DNA from: Pseudonocardia sp. HH130629-09
GTDB taxonomy: Bacteria > Actinomycetota > Actinomycetes > Mycobacteriales > Pseudonocardiaceae
Assembly (NCBI RefSeq): GCF_001294645.1
Contig: NZ_CP011868.1
Location: 2,232,001 to 2,296,000 of the forward strand
Length of the DNA stretch: 64,000 nucleotides
Reading direction: 5' to 3'
Part shown: one piece after another, positions 55,377 to 62,902 of the stretch
Numbering within the stretch: the stretch's first letter is position 1
Layout: each line of letters opens with the position of its first letter
Position numbers and translations under genes: made by a program
The notes under the pieces: generated by a model
The model's input: the letters and a program-made list of their open reading frames with translations, nothing else
Told to the model about the DNA's origin: nothing
The model's database searches: none

Positions 55377-56849
55377 GTGCGAACAGTACGCAAGCGACGC
55401 CCGCGGTGTGCGCGGGTGCGTCTCGGCGCGCCGGACGCGGCGCTGACCAGGTTCTCCGGGCTGGCCGCGGTGACCGAACTGATCGACCGGCTCGGGATCA
55501 TCGACAAGCTCGACGCCGCGGTCGGGCCCATCAAGGACCGCGACCGCGGGTGCAGCGCCGGGCAGATGCTGGTCGGCATGTCGGCGGCGCAGCTGTGCGG
55601 GGAGGACTTCCTGGTCGGGCTGGACCGGCACCGCGCCGACACCGCCGGGCAGGCACTCACGCCGGTGCCGGGGTTGGCGTCCACGACCGCCGCCGGGCTC
55701 GCGCGCAAGTTCATCGAGGGGCAGTGGGCGGCGGTGGAGACCGGGCTCGGTGACGTGCACACCACCGCGCTGGACCTGCTCGCCCAGGTCGACCCGGACC
55801 GGGCCGAGCAGCTGACGGCGGACGTGACGATCGATCTGGACACCACCGATGTCGAGGTTTACGGCCGGCTCAAGCAGGGCGTGGCGTTCAACCACCAAGG
55901 CCAGCGGGTCGCCCGCCCGCACGTCGCGACCTGGGCCGACACCGCGGTGGTGCTGGCCGCTGACCTCGGTTCGGGCCGGGATGACCCCCGCGCCACCAGC
56001 GCCGAGCTGTTCTACCGGGCGCTGGCCGCGCTCCCCGCGCAGGCGCGGGCGGGGCGAGTCCGCGTGCGTGCGGACGCGGGCTACTTCGCCGGGCAGCTCG
56101 CCCGCGCAGCCCTGTTCGTCGGCGTGGAGTTCGCCATCGGCGCCCGACGCATCGCGCCGCTGTGGCGCATCCTCGACGGCGTCGCGGCCGACGGGTGGAC
56201 CGACGCGATCGACATGACCGGCGCGCAGGTCGCGGTGGCCGACTATTGCCCGAACTGGTGGCCCGCAGCGACCCAGCTGCTGATCCGTCGGGTCCGGCTC
56301 GACCTGGACCACGGCCAGGTCTCCGGTGACCCGCGAGCGCGGCGCCGACGCACCCTGCACCCCGCCCAGCGGGCGCTCCCGCTCGACGACCTCGCTACGG
56401 TGGCCAAGGTCGACGGGGTGTTCGCCTACTCGTTCATCGTGACCAACCTCGACGTCTCCACACCTGCCGCAGCCGCGCAGGCCGAGTACTGGTACCGCCA
56501 CCGCACGAAGGTGGAGAACCTGTTCCGCGACACCAAGCACGGCGCCGCGCTGCGCCACCTCCCCTCCGGACACCTCGCGGTGAACCGAGCCTGGATGTGG
56601 GGCGCACTCCTGGCCGCCACCACCAGCGGGTGGCTGCACCACCTCACCGCCCGCACCCGCGACGGGCGCCTGGTCGGGCACGGCGTCCGCGGCGGCCAGG
56701 CCATGATCGCCACCCTGCGCCGGCGGCTGATCACCATCCCCGCCCGCCTCGTGCGCCACGCCCGCGGCCTCACCCTGCGCCTACCACCCGGCGAGCACCT
56801 ACTCGCCGAGGTCCTCGCCCGCGTCCGCGCCCTGCCCGCTCCGTCCTGA
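55377..56849 (+). CDS. IS1380-family transposase
   Basis: A 490-aa DDE transposase. Residues characteristic of the family are the N-terminal LTRFSGLAAVTELIDRLGI, the first catalytic Asp in DLDTTDVEVYGR, the second in RVRADAGYFAGQLARA and the Glu in the signature YWYRHRTKVENLFRDTKHGAALRHLP near residue 385. The frame is uninterrupted and full length, so the protein is probably active. The GTG start follows a GAGAGGA site that may be masked by an RNA hairpin. It is the only transposase gene in the window. Confidence 0.92.
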   Translation: MRTVRKRRPRCARVRLGAPDAALTRFSGLAAVTELIDRLGIIDKLDAAVGPIKDRDRGCSAGQMLVGMSAAQLCGEDFLVGLDRHRADTAGQALTPVPGLASTTAAGLARKFIEGQWAAVETGLGDVHTTALDLLAQVDPDRAEQLTADVTIDLDTTDVEVYGRLKQGVAFNHQGQRVARPHVATWADTAVVLAADLGSGRDDPRATSAELFYRALAALPAQARAGRVRVRADAGYFAGQLARAALFVGVEFAIGARRIAPLWRILDGVAADGWTDAIDMTGAQVAVADYCPNWWPAATQLLIRRVRLDLDHGQVSGDPRARRRRTLHPAQRALPLDDLATVAKVDGVFAYSFIVTNLDVSTPAAAAQAEYWYRHRTKVENLFRDTKHGAALRHLPSGHLAVNRAWMWGALLAATTSGWLHHLTARTRDGRLVGHGVRGGQAMIATLRRRLITIPARLVRHARGLTLRLPPGEHLLAEVLARVRALPAPS

Positions 56850-56979
56850 CCCGGCCGCACCGGCCCCGACCAGCACAGGAACCCGCCACCCGAGGCGACA
56901 CTCGGGCCGCCCGCTTGCCCACCACCCAACTCCCGACCCAAGCAACATCAACTTTGGCCGACCAAGATCAGCTCATGAC

Positions 56980-56996
56980 CTACTCGCGGATTCGGG
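56980..56996 (-). repeat. right terminal inverted repeat of the IS element
   Basis: CTACTCGCGGATTCGGG, the exact reverse complement of the left end. Confidence 0.9.
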
Positions 56997-57001
56997 TCTG
57001 A
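56997..57001. repeat. right target-site duplication TCTGA
   Basis: Second copy of the 5-base target; before insertion it was the pafA sequence ending in TGA. Confidence 0.85.
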
Positions 57002-57008
57002 CCGCCGC

Positions 57009-57038
57009 CCCCGGGGTGGGAGTGCACCCACCCCGGGG
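57009..57038. terminator. bidirectional terminator, once directly after pafA
   Basis: A perfect 12-bp stem CCCCGGGGTGGG/CCCACCCCGGGG (57009-57020 with 57027-57038) with a 6-base loop ends eight bases before the glutaminase stop. Without the IS it would lie eight bases after the pafA stop codon, so it served both convergent genes. Confidence 0.75.
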
Positions 57039-57045
57039 CCACGGA

Positions 57046-58041
57046 TCAGTCCGGCTGGGCGATCCGACCGAAGCGCGACTCCTGCGGGTCGGCGAACACG
57101 TGCAGCCCGAACCGCGACGACAGCTCCCGGCAGACCGCGACCCCGCGCACCGAGTTGCCGTGCCGGTCCAGGCCGGGGGAGTACACGCCGAGCCCGAACC
57201 AGCGCGGCAGTACACCCATGATCCCGCCGGACACCCCGCTCTTGGCCGGGATGCCGACGTCGTGCGCCCACTCGCCCGCGGCGTCGTACATGCCGCACAT
57301 GCTCATCACGCTGATCACCGTGCGCAGGTGCTCGCGGGACAGCGCCCGCTCACCGGTCAGCGGGTTGACCCCGCCGTGCGCGAGTGTCGCGCCCATCACC
57401 GACAGCTCCGGCGCGGTGACCGTGATCGAGCAGGCGGCGAGGTAGACGTAGAGGGTGTCGTCGATGTCGCCGTGCAGCATCCCCAGGCTCCGCATGAGAT
57501 AGCTGAGCCCGAGGTTGCGGTCGTTGGAGACCAGCTGCTCGTCGAGGACGTCCTGGTCGATCTCCAGCGACGGGTTGCCGGTGTAGACCCGGTTGCGCTC
57601 CAGCAGCCGCCCGGCCCGCTCCTCCTTCGTCGCCCCCTGCACCATGTTCGCCGCGACCAGCGCCCCGGCGTTGATCATCGGGTTGAACGGGCGGTGGTGC
57701 ACCTGGTCGAAGGTGATGGAGTTGAACGGGTCCCCGGAGGGCTCCACGCCGATCCGGCGCAGCGTCTCGGCCAGGCCGTTGTCCTCCAGCGCGAGCCCGT
57801 AGGTGAAGACCTTCGAGATCGAGTGCAGCGGGAAGCGGACCTCGCAGTCCCCGACCTGCCACTGCGTGCCGTCGACGTTCGTCCCGGCCAGGCCGAACTC
57901 CTCGGCCCGGGCCTCCATCTCCGGCGGGTAGTAGCTGACGACCTCCTCGCCGGGCAGCAGGATGCCGCTCCCCGCGGTGCAGGTGCTGCGGAGCTCCTCG
58001 AACTGCTGCTGGACGAGTTCACGTTCGGCCTGGGCGACCAT
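57046..58041 (-). CDS. glsA: glutaminase A, first copy
   Basis: A 331-aa serine-dependent glutaminase of the beta-lactamase-like fold that hydrolyses glutamine to glutamate and ammonia. The catalytic SxxK motif is S74-I-S-K77 in PLHSISKVFTYGLAL; also visible are PFNPMINAGALVA, NDRNLGLSYLMRSLGML, CGMYDAAGEWAHDVGIPAKSGVSGG and GNSVRGVAVC. All active residues are present. AAAGGGA precedes the ATG. A close paralogue lies 0.8 kb upstream on the same strand. Its terminator is shared with pafA. Confidence 0.93.
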   Translation of the reverse strand: MVAQAERELVQQQFEELRSTCTAGSGILLPGEEVVSYYPPEMEARAEEFGLAGTNVDGTQWQVGDCEVRFPLHSISKVFTYGLALEDNGLAETLRRIGVEPSGDPFNSITFDQVHHRPFNPMINAGALVAANMVQGATKEERAGRLLERNRVYTGNPSLEIDQDVLDEQLVSNDRNLGLSYLMRSLGMLHGDIDDTLYVYLAACSITVTAPELSVMGATLAHGGVNPLTGERALSREHLRTVISVMSMCGMYDAAGEWAHDVGIPAKSGVSGGIMGVLPRWFGLGVYSPGLDRHGNSVRGVAVCRELSSRFGLHVFADPQESRFGRIAQPD

Positions 58042-58106
58042 CGGTGTCCCTTTCGTCGGGGGTGTCCGGGCGCACCGTACCGACGGCGACGGGCCGGGCC
58101 GCGGGC

Positions 58107-58775
58107 TCAGCCGTCGCGCCGGGTGGGCCAGGGGCCCACCGACGGTCGTTCGGGCCTGTCGAGCCGAGGTCCTCCTCGTCCTCCGTCGCGGCCCACGACC
58201 CGGCGGAGGACGACCCGCCCGCGTACGGGCCGAGGGCGTGGCCGTGCCACATGCGGTCGGCACTGCGACCCGCCACTCGCGGAAGGCCCTGCCGTGATCG
58301 CCCCCACGGTCCGATCCAGTTCGTCGGCGAGCCGCTCGGCGTCGTCGTCGCAGGCGTCGCAGCCGCACACGGGCAGCGACGACCGCCACCCGGACCCGGC
58401 GGAGACGACGAGCCCGGGAAGCGTCGTCCACGTGACGGTCAGCGTGGCGGCCGCCGGATTGCGCGGACGCAGCGACGTCGTCCGCAGGACGGTGTCGGGC
58501 GGAAGCTCCGCGGCGTCCACGGTGGTCGCAGGGTCCTCGGACACCTCGGACACCTCGGACACCTCGGACACCTCGGCGTCGAACCGTGCCACCAGGTCCG
58601 CGACCAGCGCGTCGGCGACGGCGTGCAGCGGCCGGAACCGCTCCGGGTGGGTCACCACCGAGTAGCTGTCCTCGGGCGGGCCGTCGGAGTCACACCGGTG
58701 GCCGTAGGGGATCACCGCGCCGTCGGCGTCGCGGAACGGCCCGGTCACGACGACCGGACGGCGGTAGCCGGACAC
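58107..58775 (-). CDS. DUF6226-like protein with SEV repeat
   Basis: A 222-aa protein recalling the DUF6226 group: VIPYGHRCDSDGPPEDSYSVVTHPERFRPLHAVADALVADL in segments near the N-terminus, then a run of V-S-E triplets (residues about 67-80) encoded by a 9-base tandem repeat, then GLVVSAGSGWRSSLPVCGCDACDDDAERLADELD with three Cys that could bind a metal. The C-terminal ~50 residues are Arg-rich low complexity and look like readthrough beyond the domain. GTG 58775 gives the conserved N-terminus. It lies between the two glutaminase genes on the same strand. Function unknown. Confidence 0.65.
   Translation of the reverse strand: MSGYRRPVVVTGPFRDADGAVIPYGHRCDSDGPPEDSYSVVTHPERFRPLHAVADALVADLVARFDAEVSEVSEVSEVSEDPATTVDAAELPPDTVLRTTSLRPRNPAAATLTVTWTTLPGLVVSAGSGWRSSLPVCGCDACDDDAERLADELDRTVGAITAGPSASGGSQCRPHVARPRPRPVRGRVVLRRVVGRDGGRGGPRLDRPERPSVGPWPTRRDG
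58535..58576. repeat. 9-base tandem repeat CCTCGGACA, 4.7 copies
   Basis: Four exact copies of CCTCGGACA plus CCTCGG lie inside the DUF6226-like gene and encode alternating Val-Ser-Glu on the minus strand. Copy number changes would keep the reading frame. Confidence 0.9.
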
Positions 58776-58848
58776 CCCCGCAGCATGACCGCGGCCCGGA
58801 CCCACGGCACCCGGTTTCCGTCCGCCGGGGCGACGGCCCGCGCCCCGG

Positions 58849-59910
58849 TCAGGGCGCCTCGCCGATCCCGTCGGGCAGCCAGCCGTCGCCGGAGGGGTAC
58901 ATCTCGGTGGTCTCCTCGCGCCGGCCCGGGCGCACGATCCTGCCCAGCCGCGACTCCGACGGGTCGGCGAACACGTGCAGCCCGAACCGGTCGGACAGCT
59001 CCCGGCACACCGCCACCCCGCGGACCGAGTTGCCGTGCCGGTCCAGCCCGGGGGAGTAGACGCCGACCCCGATCGCGTCCGGGATCGCCGCCAGGATCGC
59101 CCCGGAGACGCTGGACTTGGCCGGGATGCCGACCTCGTAGGCCCACTGTCCGGCGGCGTCGTACATGCCGCACATGCTCATCACGCTCAGCACGTCCCGG
59201 GTGTAGGTGCGGGGCAGCGCGGGCACCCCGGTGAACGGGTTCGCCCCGCCCCGGGCCAGGGTCGCCGCCATCGTCGACAGCTCGCTCGCGGTGACCGTGA
59301 CCGAGCAGGCCGCCAGGTAGACGTAGAGGTTGTCCTCGATGTTTCCGTGCAGCATCCCCAGGCTGCGCATCAGGTAGGACAGCGCGACGTTGCGGTCGTT
59401 GGAGACCAGCTGCTCGGCGAGGACGTCCTCGTCGACGGCCAGGTCGGGGTTGCCCGCGTAGATCCGCAGCCGGGTCAGCAGCCGCTCGACCTTCTCCTCC
59501 CGCGTCGCACCGTGCACCAGGTTCACCGCGACCAGCGCCCCCGCGTTGATCATCGGGTTGAACGGGCGGTGGTTGACCTCGTCGAAGGTGATCGAGTTGA
59601 ACGGGTCCCCGGACGGCTCGACCCCGACCCGCAGCAGGACCTCCTCGCGGCCGTTGTCCTCCAGTGCCAGGCCGTAGGTGAACACCTTCGAGATGGAGTG
59701 CAGCGGGAATCGGACGCCGGCGTCGCCGACCTCCCACTGGGTGCCCTCGATGTCGGTGGCGGCCAGCCCGAACAGGTGCGACCGCTCGGCCATCGCCGGC
59801 GGGTAGTAGGCGACGACCCGCCCGTCGGGCACCCCACCGGGGCCCCCGATCGCCGCGTGCAGCTCCTCGAGCTGCCGCTGCACGATCGCGCGCTCGGTCT
59901 GCTGCTCCAT
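58849..59910 (-). CDS. glsA: glutaminase A, second copy
   Basis: A 353-aa paralogue of the glutaminase at 57046-58041, matching it along the whole domain: PLHSISKVFTYGLALEDNG (SxxK), DPFNSITFDEVNHRPFNPMINAGALVA in segments, NDRNVALSYLMRSLGMLHGNI, CGMYDAAGQWAYEVGIPAKSSVSG. It differs by a longer C-terminal tail GRREETTEMYPSGDGWLPDG and by substitutions near the active-site rim, so kinetics or regulation may differ. GAGGAGGGG precedes ATG. The two copies probably arose by an old tandem duplication with the DUF6226-like gene between. Confidence 0.93.
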   Translation of the reverse strand: MEQQTERAIVQRQLEELHAAIGGPGGVPDGRVVAYYPPAMAERSHLFGLAATDIEGTQWEVGDAGVRFPLHSISKVFTYGLALEDNGREEVLLRVGVEPSGDPFNSITFDEVNHRPFNPMINAGALVAVNLVHGATREEKVERLLTRLRIYAGNPDLAVDEDVLAEQLVSNDRNVALSYLMRSLGMLHGNIEDNLYVYLAACSVTVTASELSTMAATLARGGANPFTGVPALPRTYTRDVLSVMSMCGMYDAAGQWAYEVGIPAKSSVSGAILAAIPDAIGVGVYSPGLDRHGNSVRGVAVCRELSDRFGLHVFADPSESRLGRIVRPGRREETTEMYPSGDGWLPDGIGEAP

Positions 59911-59973
59911 CGGCGCCCCTCCTCGCGGACCGGTCCGTCCGTGCGGAGCGCAAACTAGATCACCGGTGCGCGG

Positions 59974-60213
59974 TCACTCGATCCCGGGCATGATCCGGCG
60001 CCGCAGCTCGGCCAGCTCGTCCTGGACCTCCGGGTCGGCCGGGCCCGCCTTCTCCGGTGCCGGGGCGATCCCCATGGACCGCAGCAGGCCGGTCGCGGCC
60101 GCGGCCGGGTCCCCGGTCTCCCCGAGCACCGGGCGCAGGCCCTGGTCGGCCAGGTGGTGGAACACCAGGTTCACCACGGTCCACGGGTTGTAGGTCTCCT
60201 GCTCGCCGGACAT
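59974..60213 (-). CDS. conserved 79-aa small protein divergent from pafB
   Basis: A 79-aa protein beginning MSGEQETYNPWTVVNLVFHH and LADQGLRPVLGETGDPAAAATGLLRSMGI, with a polar helical C-terminus PEVQDELAELRRRIMPGIE. The YNPWTVVNLVFHHLA...GLRPVLGETGDP pattern recurs in actinobacterial genomes as a small protein of unknown function. No signal peptide, membrane segment or Cys. A purine-rich GGAGGTGG lies just before ATG 60213. It is divergent from pafB with 193 bases between, containing a 20-base palindrome. Confidence 0.75.
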   Translation of the reverse strand: MSGEQETYNPWTVVNLVFHHLADQGLRPVLGETGDPAAAATGLLRSMGIAPAPEKAGPADPEVQDELAELRRRIMPGIE

Positions 60214-60312
60214 GCGCCACCTCCACGTGCCGGTACGGCCGCGGCGCCGCACCCGGGGTCGAGCCTTTGCCGTGCGCGGGCCGTCGTCAACGACCCTGTC
60301 GCAGGATGAGAC

Positions 60313-60332
60313 ACCGGTCAGCGGTGACCGGT
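60313..60332. promoter_or_regulatory. 20-base palindrome upstream of pafB
   Basis: ACCGGTCA-GCGG-TGACCGGT has perfect 8-base arms. It lies 62 bases before the pafB -10 element and 100 bases from the divergent small gene. It is not a LexA box. The bound protein is unknown. Confidence 0.5.
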
Positions 60333-60393
60333 ACCCGGCGCGGTCCCGGGTGCCCGCGGCCCGGGGCGCCCGATCCGCCCCGTCCGGCCTGGC

Positions 60394-60399
60394 TACGAT
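60394..60399 (+). promoter_or_regulatory. -10 element TACGAT, leaderless start of pafB
   Basis: TACGAT is followed by seven bases and GTG 60407. The upstream ATG 60398 overlaps the -10 element itself and so cannot be the start of this transcript. Confidence 0.6.
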
Positions 60400-60406
60400 G
60401 CCCGTC

Positions 60407-61399
60407 GTGTCCTCCGCCCGCGCCGAGCGACTGGTCAACCTGGTGCTCTGCCTGATGTCGACGCGCCAGTACCTGTCCGCGGAGCGGATCCGGTCCATCG
60501 TCCCCGGCTACGCCGACGGCGCCGGCGACGAGGCGTTCTTCCGGATGTTCGAGCGGGACAAGGCCGAGCTGCGCGAGCTGGGCGTGCCCCTGGAGACCGG
60601 CCACAACTCGGTGTTCGACACGGTCGAGGGCTACCGGATCGCCCGGGCCGACTACGAGCTCGGCGAGATCCACCTCGACCCGGACGAGGCGACCGTCGTC
60701 GCGCTGGCCGGGAACCTCTGGGACTCCCCGGAGCTGGCGGGGGCCGCGCACGGCGCGCTGGTGAAGCTGCGCGCCGCCGGGGTCGAGGTCGCCGAGACCC
60801 CGGCCGCGGCGATCCGCCCCGGTGCCGCTGCGGGCGAGCCGGCGCTCGCGCCGCTGTTGGGCGCGGTGCGCACCGGCCGCGTCGTCACCTTCGACCACCG
60901 CCGCGGGGGCCCCGCCGGGGAGCTGGTGCGGCGCACCGTCGAGCCCTGGGGTGTGGTGTCGTTCCGGGGCCGCTGGTATCTGGTGGGCCACGACCGGGAC
61001 CGCGACGACGTGCGCTGCTTCCGGCTCTCCCGCGTCGAGGGCCCGGTCCGCGCGGTCGGGCCGGAGGGCGCGGTCACCGCGCCCGACGGCGTCGACCTGC
61101 GCGCGCTGGTGCGCGCCTCGGCGGGCCCGCAGCCGGTGTCGGGGACCGCGCGGGTCTGGGTCGCGGCGGGACGCGCGGCCGGGCTGCGCCGCACCGGCCG
61201 CGAGCGCGGGCCGCGCGACCACGCGGGCCGTCCGGGCGTGGAGATCGAGCTGGACCTGCGTGACCGGGGCACCGTCGCGCGCTGGCTGGCCGGGCACGGC
61301 CCGGACGTCGCCGTCCTGGACCCGCCGGAGCTGGCCCACGCGGTCCGCGAGCTGTGGGAGGCCGCGCTCGGCGCCGGAGCCCGGGGGGCCCGCACGTGA
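60407..61399 (+). CDS. pafB: WYL-domain transcriptional regulator PafB
   Basis: A 330-aa protein that with PafC forms the activator of the LexA-independent DNA-damage response in mycobacteria. Layout: N-terminal winged helix (AERLVNLVLCLMSTRQYLSAERIRSIV, residues 6-32, and MFERDKAELRELGVPLE), WYL domain with GRWYLVGHDRDRDDVRCFRLSRVEG near residues 188-212, and a C-terminal WCX domain. GTG 60407 aligns with the M. tuberculosis PafB Met and fits the -10 spacing. The WYL pocket is thought to sense single-stranded DNA or nucleotides. pafC begins at GTG overlapping the stop (GTGA). In M. tuberculosis these genes directly follow pafA; here 5 kb separates them. Confidence 0.92.
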   Translation: MSSARAERLVNLVLCLMSTRQYLSAERIRSIVPGYADGAGDEAFFRMFERDKAELRELGVPLETGHNSVFDTVEGYRIARADYELGEIHLDPDEATVVALAGNLWDSPELAGAAHGALVKLRAAGVEVAETPAAAIRPGAAAGEPALAPLLGAVRTGRVVTFDHRRGGPAGELVRRTVEPWGVVSFRGRWYLVGHDRDRDDVRCFRLSRVEGPVRAVGPEGAVTAPDGVDLRALVRASAGPQPVSGTARVWVAAGRAAGLRRTGRERGPRDHAGRPGVEIELDLRDRGTVARWLAGHGPDVAVLDPPELAHAVRELWEAALGAGARGART

Positions 61400-62454
61400 G
61401 CCGTCAGGGCGTCGCCCAGCGCCTACCCCGGCTGTTGTCGCTGGTGCCCTACCTGCGCGCGCACCCCGGGGTGCCGGTCGCCGAGGCCGCCGCGGACTTC
61501 GGCGTCGACGAGCGGCAGCTGCGCAAGGACCTGGAGCTGCTGTGGATGTGCGGCCTGCCCGGCTACGGGCCGGGTGACCTGGTCGACCTGTCCTTCGCCG
61601 GGGACACCGTCGACGTCGTCTTCGACGCCGGGCTGACCCGGCCGCTGCGCCTGACCACGACCGAGGCGACCGCGTTGCTCGTGGCGCTGCGCATGCTGCA
61701 CCAGACCGCCGGGGTGGTCGACTCCGACGCCGTCGGGCGGGCCATCGCCAAGGTCGAGGCCGCGGTGGGGGAGGCGGCCGGCCCGGGCGGCCTGGTCACC
61801 GTCGAGTCCGGGATCGGTGAGCGCGACACCACCGCCGTCGTGCGCCGGGCCCTGGACCGCGGGCGCGCGCTGCGCATCGTCTACTTCACCGCGGGCCGCG
61901 ACGCGGTGTCCCGCCGCGACGTCGACCCGATGCGGATGGTCGTCAGCGGCGGGCGCGGCTACCTGGAGGCGTGGTGCCGCCGGGCCGAGGACGTGCGGAT
62001 GTTCCGCCTGGACCGGGTCGAGCAGGCCGAGGAGCTCGACGAACCGGCCCGCGCACACCCCGAGGCCCGGCCCGTCGACGTCTCGCACGGGCTGTTCAGC
62101 CCGCGCGCCGAGCACCGGTACGCGGTCCTGGAGCTCGAACCGGACGCCCACTGGGTCGCCGAGTACTACCCGGTCGACGAGGTGCGCACCGCCGCCGGCG
62201 AGCTGGTCGAGGGTGACCCGCCGCCCGGCGCGCCGGACCCGGTGCCCGCACCGGCGGGCGGCGACGACCGGCTGCGGGTGCTGCTCCGCTTCGCCGACGA
62301 CGACTGGCTGGTCCGTCTCGTGCTCGGCCTCGGCGGCGCGGCCCGCATCCTCGAACCGCCCGAGCTGGCCACGGCGGTGCGCGACCGGGCCCGCGAGGCC
62401 CTCCGGACCGCCGACGCGTCACCCGGGGTCACCCCGCCCGTCACCGACGCATGA
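61396..62454 (+). CDS. pafC: WYL-domain transcriptional regulator PafC
   Basis: A 352-aa partner of PafB with the same three-part layout: winged helix (LLSLVPYLRAHPGVPVAEAAADFGVDERQLRKDLELLWMCGLPGY in segments, residues 11-56), WYL domain (RIVYFTAGRDAVSRRDVDPMRMVV and GRGYLEAWCRRAEDVRMFRLDRVE; here GYL replaces WYL) and WCX domain (LEPDAHWVAEYYPVDEV). GTG 61396 overlaps the pafB stop, so the two subunits should be made in equal amounts, consistent with their known heterodimer. tatA follows after 132 bases with its own promoter. Confidence 0.92.
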   Translation: MSRQGVAQRLPRLLSLVPYLRAHPGVPVAEAAADFGVDERQLRKDLELLWMCGLPGYGPGDLVDLSFAGDTVDVVFDAGLTRPLRLTTTEATALLVALRMLHQTAGVVDSDAVGRAIAKVEAAVGEAAGPGGLVTVESGIGERDTTAVVRRALDRGRALRIVYFTAGRDAVSRRDVDPMRMVVSGGRGYLEAWCRRAEDVRMFRLDRVEQAEELDEPARAHPEARPVDVSHGLFSPRAEHRYAVLELEPDAHWVAEYYPVDEVRTAAGELVEGDPPPGAPDPVPAPAGGDDRLRVLLRFADDDWLVRLVLGLGGAARILEPPELATAVRDRAREALRTADASPGVTPPVTDA

Positions 62455-62520
62455 ATGCGACAGGATGACGACGACGGGATGAACACCGGGTGACCGTGGC
62501 CACGTCCGACGACGGGGGGC

Positions 62521-62549
62521 CGGGCGACCGATTCGCCCGTGTCTACACT
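62521..62549 (+). promoter_or_regulatory. tatA promoter region with inverted repeat
   Basis: TACACT (62544-62549) is a -10 element about 38 bases before the tatA ATG. The inverted repeat CGGGCGA-CCGAT-TCGCCCG (62521-62539) covers the -35 position and may be an operator or the terminator of pafBC. Confidence 0.45.
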
Positions 62550-62586
62550 CAGTCCTGACCCGGCCCGATCGACGCGAGGTGGACCC

Positions 62587-62889
62587 ATGCCCGGTGGCTA
62601 CGAGTGGCTGATCATCATCGCCGTTCTGCTCCTGCTGTTCGGCGCGAAGAAGCTGCCCGAGATGGCGCGTTCGGTCGGCCAGTCCGCCCGCGTGTTCAAG
62701 GGCGAGATGAAGGGCCTCAAGGACGACGACGCCCGCACCCGCCAGGGCGAGGAGCCCAAGCCCGCCCAGGAGCTGCCTGCAGCCGCCCCGGCGCCGCAGC
62801 AGACCGCCCCGGCCCCGCAGCCGCAGGCCCCGCAGCAGCCGCAGGCACCCGCGCAGGCCACCGACCGGCCCGCCGGCCCGGCCGCCTGA
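62587..62889 (+). CDS. tatA: Sec-independent translocase subunit TatA
   Basis: A 100-aa single-span membrane protein that oligomerises to form the Tat protein-export channel. A short N-terminus leads into the membrane helix [19 protein letters not shown] (residues 7-25; FG and the KKLPE hinge are conserved), then an amphipathic helix [19 protein letters not shown] and a Gln/Pro/Ala-rich tail (residues 62-100). GAGGTGG lies upstream of ATG 62587. tatC follows 13 bases later; TatB is elsewhere, as in mycobacteria. Confidence 0.95.
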   Translation: MPGGYEWLIIIAVLLLLFGAKKLPEMARSVGQSARVFKGEMKGLKDDDARTRQGEEPKPAQELPAAAPAPQQTAPAPQPQAPQQPQAPAQATDRPAGPAA

Positions 62890-62902
62890 GGCACCTCCTC
62901 CC

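Larger units (their letters stand above)
55259..56996 (+). mobile_element. intact IS1380-family insertion sequence
   Basis: A 1738-base element with one transposase gene, perfect 17-base terminal inverted repeats and a 5-base target duplication TCTGA, all typical of IS1380 elements. The perfect ends and uninterrupted transposase suggest recent arrival. It is inserted immediately after the pafA stop codon, in the space between pafA and the convergent glutaminase gene, so no gene is broken. Confidence 0.9.
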
